A stretch of DNA of 64,000 nt, taken from assembly GCF_000243075.1 (NCBI RefSeq), contig NC_016745.1, forward strand, positions 2,745,001 to 2,809,000, read 5' to 3'. The notes below the pieces were generated by a model. The model was given only the letters and a program-made list of their open reading frames with translations. It ran no database searches and was not told the DNA's origin. Source of the DNA: Oceanimonas sp. GK1. GTDB lineage: Bacteria; Pseudomonadota; Gammaproteobacteria; Enterobacterales; Aeromonadaceae. Positions 50,916 through 60,399 of this stretch are shown piece after piece; positions within the stretch are counted from its first letter, which is position 1, and the number at the start of each line of letters is the position of its first letter. A program made the position numbers and the translations under genes.

Positions 50916-52190
50916 CTAATTTATTAGGCCAACAAGATTACTAGTAATTACCTTTGAGGTGAAATTAATTCTGGCATACTCCAAACCTTTTTCAATAGTA
51001 GATCTATAGTTTTCTTGCCCAGTCAACACCTCCAACAACTTATTATTAGAGACGCTAGTGTCAGCCCTTGAATCAATATAAAACCCAATACCATTTTCAT
51101 AGATTAATTTCATAGATGCTATTTCTGAAGGACCATATGCAATTAAACCAATACCTGTAGCCAAACACTCAGGGATTTTTGTCGATACAGAAAGCCTTGT
51201 CATTTTTATATATTCATCCAAGTCGCTTTCAACATGCAAAAGAAAATCCGCACTTTTATATAGATCATCAACTTCAACAGAGCTTAATCGACCTAAGAAA
51301 TCAACATTATGACTATTAAACTCTTGGACCTGCTTTTGACTAGGTATATCACCGGTACAAACTTTAAGTAAAACCTTTTTATTTAGTTCTATTTCGGATT
51401 GATTTATCAATTTAGAAAATGAGATCAGCGAGCTAAAACGTCCAAGCGTCAACCCGCCTGCATAGACTATAGATATAACATCCTTTTTGCCTATGTTAGC
51501 AGCCGGTATAGTCGTTTTAGGTATATGAATAGGATGGATTAGTACAGAAAAATCTAGTTTATATCTTTCTTTATAAACCCTTGCCATTTCCTCACCTATG
51601 ACAAACCTACCAGAAGATAAGCGCATTACTTCTAAAGCTTTTGCTTTGTATGAACTTGGTATATTAGTTATATCATTACCTAAAAAATCATCTGTATAGT
51701 AAACATAGATAGGTATATTAAATTTTTTCTTTATACTCAGAGCAATATCGTATGTAAAATTATAGCTTGAGGGAACTAAAAAAATAGCGTCTGGTGCAAA
51801 TTCTAAAATCCAGGCGTCTAAATTTGATGAATTCCATCTGTCATTCTTATATAAAAACTCACGAGTAACGTTTTTTAACTTAGTGAATTTTTTCGCAAAG
51901 CCAATTAATCCTTTATAAATCTTACCTTTCTCTTGATGATGATCCACTATAGTGGGCTTGGGACTAATAACTCCACCTAGACATCTCCTCTTAAAAATCA
52001 AGCTTTTCATCACATCAATATCGCGGATACGATAGAAATTAATAAATTTTTTAGACTCTGGTATTTCATCTTGAAAGAAAATCTGTGCTAAATCATCTGC
52101 ATCCCAACTATCAAAAATACCTGTTAAGGTTTTCCCATTATTTGCATGCAATGATAAAGAGTTCTGACTAATTATAAGAATTTTTTTCAT
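50916..52190 (-). CDS. Glycosyltransferase, GT-B fold (family 4-like)
   Basis: 424 aa. N-terminal MKKILIISQNSLSLHANNGKT, and in the C-terminal half VYAGGLTLGRFSSLI, LGRLSSVEVDDLYKSADFLLHVES and ECLATGIGLIAYGPSE, which resemble the nucleotide-sugar-binding block of GT-B enzymes. AT-rich. Specific donor unknown. The start overlaps the wzy gene by 23 bases. Confidence 0.75.
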   Translation of the reverse strand: MKKILIISQNSLSLHANNGKTLTGIFDSWDADDLAQIFFQDEIPESKKFINFYRIRDIDVMKSLIFKRRCLGGVISPKPTIVDHHQEKGKIYKGLIGFAKKFTKLKNVTREFLYKNDRWNSSNLDAWILEFAPDAIFLVPSSYNFTYDIALSIKKKFNIPIYVYYTDDFLGNDITNIPSSYKAKALEVMRLSSGRFVIGEEMARVYKERYKLDFSVLIHPIHIPKTTIPAANIGKKDVISIVYAGGLTLGRFSSLISFSKLINQSEIELNKKVLLKVCTGDIPSQKQVQEFNSHNVDFLGRLSSVEVDDLYKSADFLLHVESDLDEYIKMTRLSVSTKIPECLATGIGLIAYGPSEIASMKLIYENGIGFYIDSRADTSVSNNKLLEVLTGQENYRSTIEKGLEYARINFTSKVITSNLVGLIN

Positions 52191-53343
52191 ACTTAACCAA
52201 CGCTGTTTTCAGATAAACAGAAAATACAGACAAGAGCACAATTAAATTATAAATTTCTGAGGAGGCCCATATAGCCCCTTTAAAGTAATACGCCGCTAAA
52301 GCTATAAATAATGAAAACACTACAATTAATCCAAAGTTTATTTTAAGAAACTTCCTTAGAGGCCCCGTCAGGTAGAAAACAACAATTAAAAGCAGCATGG
52401 TATTTAAAGCACCAAATATATAAATATCTCTAACAAAGCCTATATCAGATGAAACAGGGAAGTTACCTTGCTCTCCAAAAACTGATAATCCTGTACCAAA
52501 AATAAAGCTCATAGTCTCTGTTGGAAAATGAAACATTTCCTCTAGCACTTGAAAAGTTCCAGTTCTCTCTCCATCGATTAAGCTCACTATTTCTTCAATA
52601 CCCCACATTAATCGAGTCATATACTTATCTAAATTCAGACCGGCTGACATTAAAATGAAGAGTCCAAAACCTGAAAGTAAAAACAACTTCCCCCCACTAA
52701 TTAGACTCTTTCCATGAAAGGCCATGGACAATGCAGTAAGTATAAAAAAAACGACAACTGGAACCAGCCCAATTCGCGCATTAACAATAACAGAAAAAAT
52801 AAAAAGAAATGATAAAAATAGCAACCAATAATATCTTAAGTTAAAAGCCGAAATTCGAGAAGCCATAGTGATAACAATTAAAGCGTAAACACCCATCAGC
52901 ATAGGGAATGTTGAAGTATAGCCATTAGCCAATCCATAAGAACGAAGCCCTCCATACTCATTTGAAATGCTGGATAAATCTTCTACTCTAGATGTTTCCA
53001 AAACCCACCCTCGAAAATCTGGTGACACAATTGAAATAGCAACAAAGAATAATTGCACCAGACCTATGTTAATTAAATATTCAAAAAAACCCTCAAGTGA
53101 AAAAGTGTATAGCTGGCTGTAACTAACAACAATAAACAAAACACACACAAAGGAAAATAAAACCAGCGAATAATTATACGCCATATAAGTTGCGTCGGCG
53201 CCATTAGATAGACCAAAAACCAACAAGTAAGATATTATATAAAACAAAAACAAGATATAAATAAAAATCCTTTTATCTCTCAATAGAGAAAGATAACAGC
53301 CACCGTTAAAAAAAACAGACAATACAGCAACAAAAAAAAGCAA
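52168..53343 (-). CDS. wzy: O-antigen polymerase Wzy (start disputed)
   Basis: 391 aa as read from a TTG at 53343, with about eleven hydrophobic segments, a large loop and very low GC, all usual for Wzy. The reading frame stays open upstream and continues as NPTNFLNFNLIYLLFF. An ATG at 53398 would start it if the T8 run (minus strand, plus 53388-53395) had seven bases. So the true N-terminus may be about 18 residues longer and disturbed by a homopolymer length difference. Role: polymerises O-units in the periplasm; assignment rests on topology and place. Confidence 0.7.
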   Translation of the reverse strand: MLFFVAVLSVFFNGGCYLSLLRDKRIFIYILFLFYIISYLLVFGLSNGADATYMAYNYSLVLFSFVCVLFIVVSYSQLYTFSLEGFFEYLINIGLVQLFFVAISIVSPDFRGWVLETSRVEDLSSISNEYGGLRSYGLANGYTSTFPMLMGVYALIVITMASRISAFNLRYYWLLFLSFLFIFSVIVNARIGLVPVVVFFILTALSMAFHGKSLISGGKLFLLSGFGLFILMSAGLNLDKYMTRLMWGIEEIVSLIDGERTGTFQVLEEMFHFPTETMSFIFGTGLSVFGEQGNFPVSSDIGFVRDIYIFGALNTMLLLIVVFYLTGPLRKFLKINFGLIVVFSLFIALAAYYFKGAIWASSEIYNLIVLLSVFSVYLKTALVKYEKNSYN

Positions 53344-53438
53344 ATATATTAAATTAAAATTTAAAAAATTAGTGGGGTTAAATATATAAAAAAAACATAA
53401 ACCCCTAAAAAAACTTCATCAGCACTCTTGGCATTCAA

Positions 53439-54343
53439 CTACTTCCAATAGAATAAAAATCTAAAAATTGCCTTATAGAAATAAACTGAATTACACTTAG
53501 GAAGAGAATTAAGCATTCCGGACATAGAATACAACTTATCTCTCTTATAGGCAGAAAAATATATGAAACGTCTGAAATTCCATTCAAGCAACGCCTCCTC
53601 ATAAAGAGGGTGTGCTTTGTATTTACTTATCGTCTTTAGATGAGATTCAGATACATCGCGCCGCATTACAGGTCTTTTCCTGTTCGATCCAATAGCTGCA
53701 GGTGAGCGATAGTAATAAAGCTTATCCTTTACAAACCCCGCTTTACTTTTAGATAATATCCTTAAGCTTATATCATAGTCTTCGGCTGTTAATGTTTCAT
53801 CAAAACCTTTCAATTCATCTTTAAGGAAACTAGCAGTATACATACCAGTAACAGGAAAATGCACTTTAAACGTAAAGACCTCATCAAATGTTACATTATC
53901 ATGCAAGCCCTTATTCGCTAAACTTGTTGCTACTGTTAATATGTCCCCATTGTCATCTTGCACATAAGCCTGCGTATAACAAAAGTTAACACCTTGATTT
54001 TCAATAAAGTACTGAACCTGTATACTTAGTTTTTTTTGTGCAAAATATCATCAGATGAACAAAACCCTATAATATCGCCTGCTGCTAGACCAATTCCTTC
54101 ATTCAGAGTCGCACACAATCCTTTATTAGGCCTATGTCTAAACTCAAACCGTTTAAATCGCTCTTCACAAGCAGGAATCATCTCTTGAATAACTTCAACG
54201 GAATTATCTTTTGAACCATCATCAATAATGATCAGTTCAATATTTTCATAGTCTTGATCAATTACGCTTTGAATGCTTTCTTGCACAAACTGAGCGTGAT
54301 TGTAGCAAGGTATAACCACTGACACTAATGGATTGTTATTCAT
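53439..54343 (-). pseudogene. Glycosyltransferase family 2 gene with frameshift at an A8 tract
   Basis: The 5' part (54026-54343) encodes MNNNPLVSVVIPCYNHAQFV, IIIDDGSKDNS and FCSSDDILHKKN, then stops. The 3' part (frame ending 53439) continues a family 2 enzyme (EDYDISLRILSKSKAG, RRFIYFSAYKR). One extra A in the A8 run (plus T8 at 54030-54037) joins them without a stop through KLSIQVQYFIENQGVN into a normal 301-aa enzyme. Either a sequencing error, a dead gene, or a phase-variable switch. AT-rich, in the wzx-wzy interval. Confidence 0.85.
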
Positions 54344-54366
54344 TTCTTTCTGTCTTTATAGAGTAT

Positions 54367-55632
54367 TCAGTTAACAACTTTACTGACGTTTTTTAATGAC
54401 TTTCTGATTAGCACCATCATAATCACCCAGTAAATTGCGTAGTTAGCTGCATGAGCAATAACCGGCGCTTGTAGACCGTAACTAGGTATGAAAGCATACG
54501 TAAAAACAACAAAACCGGCAGCAAAAATAATTTCTGTGGTGATGAAGAGTTTAACCATGGCCTGGCCTAGCATCAGGTATGCCAATATCCAGCTGCCTAT
54601 TTTCAAGGTATCACCCAGCATTTGCCAGGCGAACAGCTCCCGCATTGGAGTGAACTCAGCGGTAAAGAGCAGACCTATAATAAAATCCCTCAGCAGGTAG
54701 ATAACCAGTCCACAGGCAGCGGCCGTGGGTAATATTATCTTATATCCCTGAATGATCTCCGTCTTAATATCTTGAGAATCTTTAAGCTCAGACAATCTGG
54801 GCAGGTAATAGACACTCAAGGTGGTGGTTACCAGCATCAGATAAGCCGCACTCAGTCGCCACATGGCTTCCCAATAGCCCGCTGCATCCCAGCCAAGGGT
54901 TTCGCCCAGATGATTACGCACCAATATATGGCTCACGGGCACACAGGCGGCACTGGTGAGTGCCATGGCGGTGAATTTGCCCAGGTTCAGTGCGGTTTGC
55001 TTGTCGATGCGACCGACCAGGTACTGTACCTTAAACCAAGTGGTGCTGCGGCACATATAAAGGGTGACAAAAAACACCAAAGACTGGTTAATGGCGAGCG
55101 TTAGCAAGGCACCATACAAGCCAAACTGCACAATCATCAAGGCGCTGATCATGAGCGAGAATAGGCTGCCGGTAATATTCACCAGCACATATCGGCCAAT
55201 TTCTTTTTTTCCGTTCAGGATTGCCAGCAACAAGGTATTGAAAACAAAAAATACCAGTGTTAGTCCAAACCAGATAAAAATGCTGCTGTATTGGGTATCT
55301 TTTAAAAACCAGCTGGCCAGCGGCTTGCTTAACACTGCAACCAGCAGGCCCGACACGATCGAGCCTATCAGGGTGATGGTACCGGCGGTTTGCCATACGG
55401 TGCGCTGCTTTTGCTCATCCTCAAAATATTCGGCCGTGTACTTGGTCACCCCCGTATTAATGGCACCACTGCCAAAGGTGGAGATCATTTGTACCGCATT
55501 TTGGAAGTTACCAATCGCCGCATAACCGGCTGGCCCCACGTAAATAGCCAGTATCTTATTGATACCCAGCATGGTGAGCATTTTAATAACGACTGCAATG
55601 CCGTTCAGAAGGCTGGTTTTAATCAGAGTCAT
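54367..55632 (-). CDS. wzx: O-antigen flippase (Wzx, WzxE-like)
   Basis: 421 aa with about twelve membrane helices. The N-terminus MTLIKTSLLNGIAVVIKMLTMLGINKILAIYVGP in outline resembles WzxE-like MOP-superfamily flippases more than the typical AT-rich Wzx. Moves undecaprenyl-linked O-units across the inner membrane. GC is higher than in the genes downstream. It follows qdtB by 3 bases. Confidence 0.88.
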   Translation of the reverse strand: MTLIKTSLLNGIAVVIKMLTMLGINKILAIYVGPAGYAAIGNFQNAVQMISTFGSGAINTGVTKYTAEYFEDEQKQRTVWQTAGTITLIGSIVSGLLVAVLSKPLASWFLKDTQYSSIFIWFGLTLVFFVFNTLLLAILNGKKEIGRYVLVNITGSLFSLMISALMIVQFGLYGALLTLAINQSLVFFVTLYMCRSTTWFKVQYLVGRIDKQTALNLGKFTAMALTSAACVPVSHILVRNHLGETLGWDAAGYWEAMWRLSAAYLMLVTTTLSVYYLPRLSELKDSQDIKTEIIQGYKIILPTAAACGLVIYLLRDFIIGLLFTAEFTPMRELFAWQMLGDTLKIGSWILAYLMLGQAMVKLFITTEIIFAAGFVVFTYAFIPSYGLQAPVIAHAANYAIYWVIMMVLIRKSLKNVSKVVN

Positions 55633-55635
55633 GCG

Positions 55636-56757
55636 TCAGAGCATCTCAAAGCAGTTACAGGCGGCAATAACAGTATCTATCTGAACATCTGTCATTACGG
55701 GGCTGATTGGCAGGCTCAGCACTTGCTGATGCATGGCTTCTGTTAATGGGTAGGGCTGTTCATTCCACTGGGCATAGGCCTGTTGCTGGTGCGGCGGGAT
55801 CGGGTAATGGATCAGGGTCTGAATAGCGGCATCAGCCAAATATGCCTGCAAGGCTTCGCGTTCTGCCGTACGGATTACGTACAGATGGAATACATGGCTT
55901 TCCAGTGATTCCATGGTGCTGCTGGCCGGTATTGGCTGAGAAATGGCAGGATGTGAAATACCTTTGGCATAGGCCAGTGCAATCTCTTTACGCCGGTGTG
56001 TGTCGGCATTCAGATGTTTCAGTTTCACCCGCAGCATGGCGGCCTGTATTTCATCCAGCCGGCTGTTTACACCCTGGTAGAAGTTTTCATACTTCTTGTG
56101 ACTGCCGTAGTTGGCAATGGCACGCAAGGTAGTTGCGAGTTCATTATCGTTGGTGGTTACCGCACCGGCATCACCCAGGGCGCCCAGGTTTTTTCCCGGA
56201 TAGAAACTGAAGCCGCTGGCATGACCCCAGTTGCCGGCTTTTTTACCATTGATACTGGCACCGTGGGCCTGGGCCGAGTCTTCCAGCACCAGCAGGTTAT
56301 GGCGCTCTGCCAAGTCCATAATGGCGGGCATATCGGCCAGCTGGCCGTAGAGGTGCACCGGCAAAATGGCACGGGTTTTGGGGGTAATGGCCGCTTCGGC
56401 CTTGATCGGGCAGAGGTTATAGCTTGCCGCATCCGGCTCTACCAATACCGGCACCAAGCGGTTTTCGGTAATGGCCAGAATGCTGGCAATGTAGGTGTTG
56501 GCGGGAACAATGACTTCGTCCCCTTCCTTCAACCTGCCCAGCTCTTTCCAGGCACGCAGGGTAAGGATGAGCGCGTCCAGGCCATTGGCCACGCCTATGC
56601 AGTGTTTGGTGCCGCAGTAATCGGCAAACTCCTGCTCAAAGGCTTTCACTTCCTGGCCCTGAATATACCAGCCTGAGTCGATGACTTTGGTTGCTGCATC
56701 TATCAATTGTTGACGATACTGTTCGTTAACTAGTTTTAGATCGAGAAATGAAATCAT
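55636..56757 (-). CDS. qdtB: dTDP-3-keto-6-deoxyhexose aminotransferase QdtB/FdtB
   Basis: 373 aa DegT/DnrJ/EryC1-family PLP enzyme. Visible: [43 protein letters not shown] and the PLP lysine in [12 protein letters not shown]. With QdtA, RmlA and RmlB it makes dTDP-Qui3N (or dTDP-Fuc3N). QdtB is preferred over FdtB because a QdtF-like formyltransferase is present, but this cannot be settled by eye. Start overlaps the qdtF stop by one base (TAATG). Confidence 0.88.
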   Translation of the reverse strand: MISFLDLKLVNEQYRQQLIDAATKVIDSGWYIQGQEVKAFEQEFADYCGTKHCIGVANGLDALILTLRAWKELGRLKEGDEVIVPANTYIASILAITENRLVPVLVEPDAASYNLCPIKAEAAITPKTRAILPVHLYGQLADMPAIMDLAERHNLLVLEDSAQAHGASINGKKAGNWGHASGFSFYPGKNLGALGDAGAVTTNDNELATTLRAIANYGSHKKYENFYQGVNSRLDEIQAAMLRVKLKHLNADTHRRKEIALAYAKGISHPAISQPIPASSTMESLESHVFHLYVIRTAEREALQAYLADAAIQTLIHYPIPPHQQQAYAQWNEQPYPLTEAMHQQVLSLPISPVMTDVQIDTVIAACNCFEML

Positions 56758-57923
56758 TATTTTACACCCAAGAAAAACTTTTCTTTTTCAGATAAATAAT
56801 CTGCTAACTGCTTCCCTGAAAAATCCTTGTGCTTAACACAAGCTCCACTCGCAACCAAAAAATCAAACAGCTTTTTATCACCAGCTTTAATACAAAAATC
56901 TTTTGCATACATCAGAACTGATGTTCCATTGTTATTGCAATCATTAACACTAGCTCCTTTTTCAAGGAGAAACTTAACAACATCAACATTTCCGTGATAA
57001 GCCGCAATAATAATTGGTGACCAACCGTTTTCATTTCGGTCATTAACACCACATAAGCCTTTCAAAAGCATTCCCGCTTGCTCAACTGTACAAGTGGAAA
57101 ACTCATTAATTCTATCTATACGATCAAAATACAATCTAATATCGAAATCAATCGTTGCCAGATCAAAAAAATCGGGTTCTCTATTTACCACCGTACCAGG
57201 TTTACATATACTACGGGAGTCAAGAATCTCAGCTTCAACAATTCTCTCACCCATAATCATAGGCAACTGGTACTCTCTAAAACTAAAAGAGTAGATTTGT
57301 CTAACCACACTGAAAGCCGTTTGATTTAGATCAACTTTCAAACTGCCAAAATCTATACTTTTTTTCGAATAATATGTTGAACCATTTTTAGGTTGTGTTA
57401 TGGAACTTAGCTCACCAGTGAGTATGTCATCAAACCTACTTTTAATCAGTTCAAAAGAAGATGACAAATACTTTCTATATAAGTCTCTTGCTCTATCATG
57501 CGCAGATATAGCAAACTCACGCTGATCGATAATTGCCCCTGCATCTATTCCACTATCGATCTCATGCAAGGTTACACCTGAGACAACTTCGTTATTTAAC
57601 AAAGGCCAAATAGATGTATACATCCCTTTGTATTTTGGAAGTAAAGAAAAATGAATGTTGTATGGACGAGCTTTCTTGAATTTCTCTGTCCGTACTATCT
57701 TATCAAACTCAAGACTAATAAAAATTGATGCTTGTTCATATGCTTCCTCAAGAGATATTTCTTTTACCCCTTTATCTAAAGCCGTTTTCTTTAATGATCT
57801 TTGCCAGCCATGAGTACCATTATCTGTTTGATTACATACAACCACGAAACCTTCATTGTAATTATCAAGAAGATAATTAAACACGTTAACTGCAATATTG
57901 TTCTTACCAGCCAAGACAAGCAT
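56757..57923 (-). CDS. qdtF: dTDP-3-amino-sugar N-formyltransferase with ankyrin repeats
   Basis: 388 aa. N-terminal formyltransferase domain (about 1-230) with the catalytic set N89, H91 and D127 ([23 protein letters not shown]). The C-terminal part (about 275-385) is made of ankyrin repeats ([37 protein letters not shown]). This fusion is known from QdtF of Providencia alcalifaciens, where the ankyrin part binds dTDP-sugar. Transfers a formyl group from N10-formyl-THF to dTDP-Qui3N. AT-rich. Confidence 0.9.
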   Translation of the reverse strand: MLVLAGKNNIAVNVFNYLLDNYNEGFVVVCNQTDNGTHGWQRSLKKTALDKGVKEISLEEAYEQASIFISLEFDKIVRTEKFKKARPYNIHFSLLPKYKGMYTSIWPLLNNEVVSGVTLHEIDSGIDAGAIIDQREFAISAHDRARDLYRKYLSSSFELIKSRFDDILTGELSSITQPKNGSTYYSKKSIDFGSLKVDLNQTAFSVVRQIYSFSFREYQLPMIMGERIVEAEILDSRSICKPGTVVNREPDFFDLATIDFDIRLYFDRIDRINEFSTCTVEQAGMLLKGLCGVNDRNENGWSPIIIAAYHGNVDVVKFLLEKGASVNDCNNNGTSVLMYAKDFCIKAGDKKLFDFLVASGACVKHKDFSGKQLADYLSEKEKFFLGVK

Positions 57924-58321
57924 TATTTGACCAGCCTTATAAATTCATCATAATTACGAATATAATCCACTTCATCATAATGCTCACTGGCCAGCACCAG
58001 CAGCACGCAGTCTGGGCTAAAGTCGTGCATTTCCCGCCACACCAGGTCTTCAATCAAGAGCCCACGGGTGGGAGAATCCAGCAAAACTTCTTTGCGCTCA
58101 TGGCCATTGTCCAGCACCATGCGGCAACTTCCAGTAACACACAGTGCTACCTGTTTCAGGTTTTTATGGGCATGAAACCCTCTGGACACGCCCGCTTTGG
58201 TACCAAAAATGTAATAAACCCGCTTGATATCAAAGGGTACGGTTTTTAACGCTTCCAATGCGACCAAAGAGCCTCGGCCATCCCCCAAGGGAGGAAAGTC
58301 AATAAACTGAACCAAATCCAT
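57923..58321 (-). CDS. qdtA: dTDP-4-keto-6-deoxyglucose 3,4-ketoisomerase QdtA/FdtA
   Basis: 132-aa cupin of the WxcM-like family. FGTKAGVSRGFHAHKNLKQVALCVTGS carries the His pair, and WREMHDFSPDCVLLVLASEHYDE is the usual ending. Shifts the keto group from C-4 to C-3 so that QdtB can aminate C-3. QdtA and FdtA differ in C-4 stereochemistry and cannot be told apart here. One base separates it from rmlA. Confidence 0.9.
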   Translation of the reverse strand: MDLVQFIDFPPLGDGRGSLVALEALKTVPFDIKRVYYIFGTKAGVSRGFHAHKNLKQVALCVTGSCRMVLDNGHERKEVLLDSPTRGLLIEDLVWREMHDFSPDCVLLVLASEHYDEVDYIRNYDEFIRLVK

Positions 58322-58322
58322 A

Positions 58323-59189
58323 TCAGCCCCTTAAAATATCCAGCAAATACTGCCCATAACTATTCTTGCTTAGCATCTGCCCTGCCTGCTTGAGCTGCGC
58401 TACATTCAGCCAGCCATTATTAAAGGCAATTTCTTCCAGGCAGGCAATTTTATAGCCCTGGCGCATTTCTATGGTTTCCACAAAAGAGGCGGCCTGCAGC
58501 AAGCTTTCGTGAGTGCCGGTGTCCAGCCAGGCAAAGCCACGGCCCAGCAACTCCACGTTTAATTCGCCACGCTCAAGATACACCTGGTTAATGCTGGTAA
58601 TTTCCAGCTCGCCACGCTCCGAGGGCTGAACCTCTTTGGCAATACGCACCACATTGTTATCGTAAAAATACAGACCGGTTACCGCATAGTGAGACCTGGG
58701 CTTAAGGGGTTTTTCTTCTATGGAAACAGCACGCTTGTTTTCATCAAACTCCACTACGCCAAAGCGCTCGGGATCTTTTACCTGATATCCAAATACTGTA
58801 GCGCCGGCAGGCCGAGCAGCCGCAGCGCGCAGCATGGGAGTAAAACCTTGGCCGTAGAAGATGTTGTCACCCAGCACCAGGCAGACATTGCTGTCGCCAA
58901 TAAACTCTTCACCAATAATAAAGGCCTGAGCCAGGCCATCCGGGCTGGGCTGTACGGCGTAGCTGAGTTCAATGCCAAAGCGGCTGCCGTCACCCAGCAG
59001 TCGCTTGAAGCTGTCGCTGTCTTCGGGAGTCGTGATGATCAGCACTTCACAAATGCCTGCCAGCATCAGTACCGACAGCGGATAGTAGATCATGGGTTTG
59101 TCGTAAACCGGCAACAACTGCTTGGACACGCCCATGGTAATGGGATAAAGGCGGGTGCCGCTTCCTCCGGCAAGAATAATTCCCTTCAT
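58323..59189 (-). CDS. rmlA: Glucose-1-phosphate thymidylyltransferase
   Basis: 288 aa. Starts [18 protein letters not shown] (nucleotide-binding signature), with [12 protein letters not shown] and [19 protein letters not shown]. Makes dTDP-glucose from glucose-1-P and dTTP. No rmlC or rmlD follows, so the product goes to the 3-amino-sugar branch rather than to rhamnose. Confidence 0.97.
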   Translation of the reverse strand: MKGIILAGGSGTRLYPITMGVSKQLLPVYDKPMIYYPLSVLMLAGICEVLIITTPEDSDSFKRLLGDGSRFGIELSYAVQPSPDGLAQAFIIGEEFIGDSNVCLVLGDNIFYGQGFTPMLRAAAARPAGATVFGYQVKDPERFGVVEFDENKRAVSIEEKPLKPRSHYAVTGLYFYDNNVVRIAKEVQPSERGELEITSINQVYLERGELNVELLGRGFAWLDTGTHESLLQAASFVETIEMRQGYKIACLEEIAFNNGWLNVAQLKQAGQMLSKNSYGQYLLDILRG

Positions 59190-60349
59190 TACATCACTCC
59201 CAGGCGTTCACGTTGATAGCTGCCATCCTGCACCCGTTGGCACCATTCTTGATTATTGAGATACCACTGCACGGTTTTGCGAATGCCGGATTCAAAGGTC
59301 TCAACCGGCTTCCAGCCCAGTTCCCGTTCAATTTTGCTGGCGTCTATGGCGTAGCGGCGGTCATGACCGGGCCGATCACTCACATGAGTGATGAGCTGCT
59401 TGTAGGAAGATTCCGCATCAAGTGCGGAATGACCCGCCTTGGGAGCCAGTTCATCCAGCAGGGTGCAGATGGTTTGTACTACTTCCAGGTTGGTTTTTTC
59501 GTTATGACCACCGATGTTGTAGGTTTCCCCTACTTTGCCTTCGGTGACGACTTTGTAGAGCGCACGGGCGTGATCTTCCACATAAAGCCAGTCGCGAATT
59601 TGGTCGCCTTTACCGTAGATGGGCAGCGGCTTGCCTTCCAGGGCGTTGAGGATCACCAGCGGAATGAGCTTTTCCGGAAAGTGGTAGGGGCCGTAGTTGT
59701 TGGAGCAGTTGGTTACGATTGCAGGCAGGCCATAGGTACGCTGCCAGGCTCGCACCAGGTGATCGGAGCTGGCCTTGCTGGCGGAATAGGGGCTGCTAGG
59801 GGCGTAGGCGGTAGCTTCGGTGAAGAGCGGAAGCTCCGTATCCACAGTGTTGAGTTGTGAGTGTTGAATGTTGAGTTTTAATTCACCACTTACACCTAAA
59901 CACTCAACATTCACATCCGAAGGATGGGGAAGGTCGCCATACACTTCGTCGGTGGAAATATGATGAAAACGGAAAGACGCCTTACGCTCTGCACTCAGGC
60001 CGCTCCAGTAGCCTCTTGCCACTTCAAGCAGAGTGTAGGTGCCAACTATGTTGGTCTGAATAAACTCGGCGGGGCCGTCGATGGATCTGTCTACGTGGCT
60101 TTCTGCTGCCAGGTGCATAATGGCATCGGGCTGGTGCTCAGCAAACACACGCTCAAGTTCGGGCCGGTTGCAAATGTCCACATGTTCAAAAGCGTAACGG
60201 TTACTTCCATTTACTTCTGCCAAGCTTTCCCAGTTGCCTGCGTAAGTAAGTTTGTCAACGTTCACCACACTGTCTTGGGTGTACTGGATGATATGGCGAA
60301 TAACGGCAGAGCCGATAAAGCCGGCACCACCGGTTACCAGTATTTTCAT
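59189..60349 (-). CDS. rmlB: dTDP-glucose 4,6-dehydratase with two in-frame insertions
   Basis: 386 aa, about 25 longer than E. coli RfbB. Catalytic T133-D134-E135 and Y188-x3-K192 are intact, and the start [11 protein letters not shown] is normal. Compared with the E. coli protein as I recall it, about 22 extra residues lie at 147-170 (a loop before ELPLFTE) and about 10 at 304-315 ([11 protein letters not shown]). The DNA under the first is a heptad-like inverted repeat, under the second a REP palindrome. Makes dTDP-4-keto-6-deoxyglucose for QdtA. Confidence 0.95.
   Translation of the reverse strand: MKILVTGGAGFIGSAVIRHIIQYTQDSVVNVDKLTYAGNWESLAEVNGSNRYAFEHVDICNRPELERVFAEHQPDAIMHLAAESHVDRSIDGPAEFIQTNIVGTYTLLEVARGYWSGLSAERKASFRFHHISTDEVYGDLPHPSDVNVECLGVSGELKLNIQHSQLNTVDTELPLFTEATAYAPSSPYSASKASSDHLVRAWQRTYGLPAIVTNCSNNYGPYHFPEKLIPLVILNALEGKPLPIYGKGDQIRDWLYVEDHARALYKVVTEGKVGETYNIGGHNEKTNLEVVQTICTLLDELAPKAGHSALDAESSYKQLITHVSDRPGHDRRYAIDASKIERELGWKPVETFESGIRKTVQWYLNNQEWCQRVQDGSYQRERLGVM
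59406..59434. repeat. REP-like palindrome inside rmlB
   Basis: ATTCCGCA-TCAAG-TGCGGAAT at 59410-59430 is a perfect palindrome of the REP type, in coding phase, giving [10 protein letters not shown] in the protein. Confidence 0.75.
59840..59915. repeat. Heptad-like inverted repeat inside rmlB
   Basis: Units such as GTGTTGA, GTTGTGA, GTGTTGA and ATGTTGA, then their complements (CTCAACA, TTCACAT), form an inverted repeat around TTTTAATTCACC. The pattern is like the intergenic heptad tracts, here translated in frame. Confidence 0.65.
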
Positions 60350-60399
60350 GATTATATTCTTGATTGTTGTTTAAATTGAGTTAGCTTAAAAACTACTGA

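Noticed and set aside
58323-60349. A dTDP-rhamnose pathway
   Set aside because: rmlC and rmlD are absent; qdtA, qdtF and qdtB follow, so the 3-amino-sugar branch fits better.
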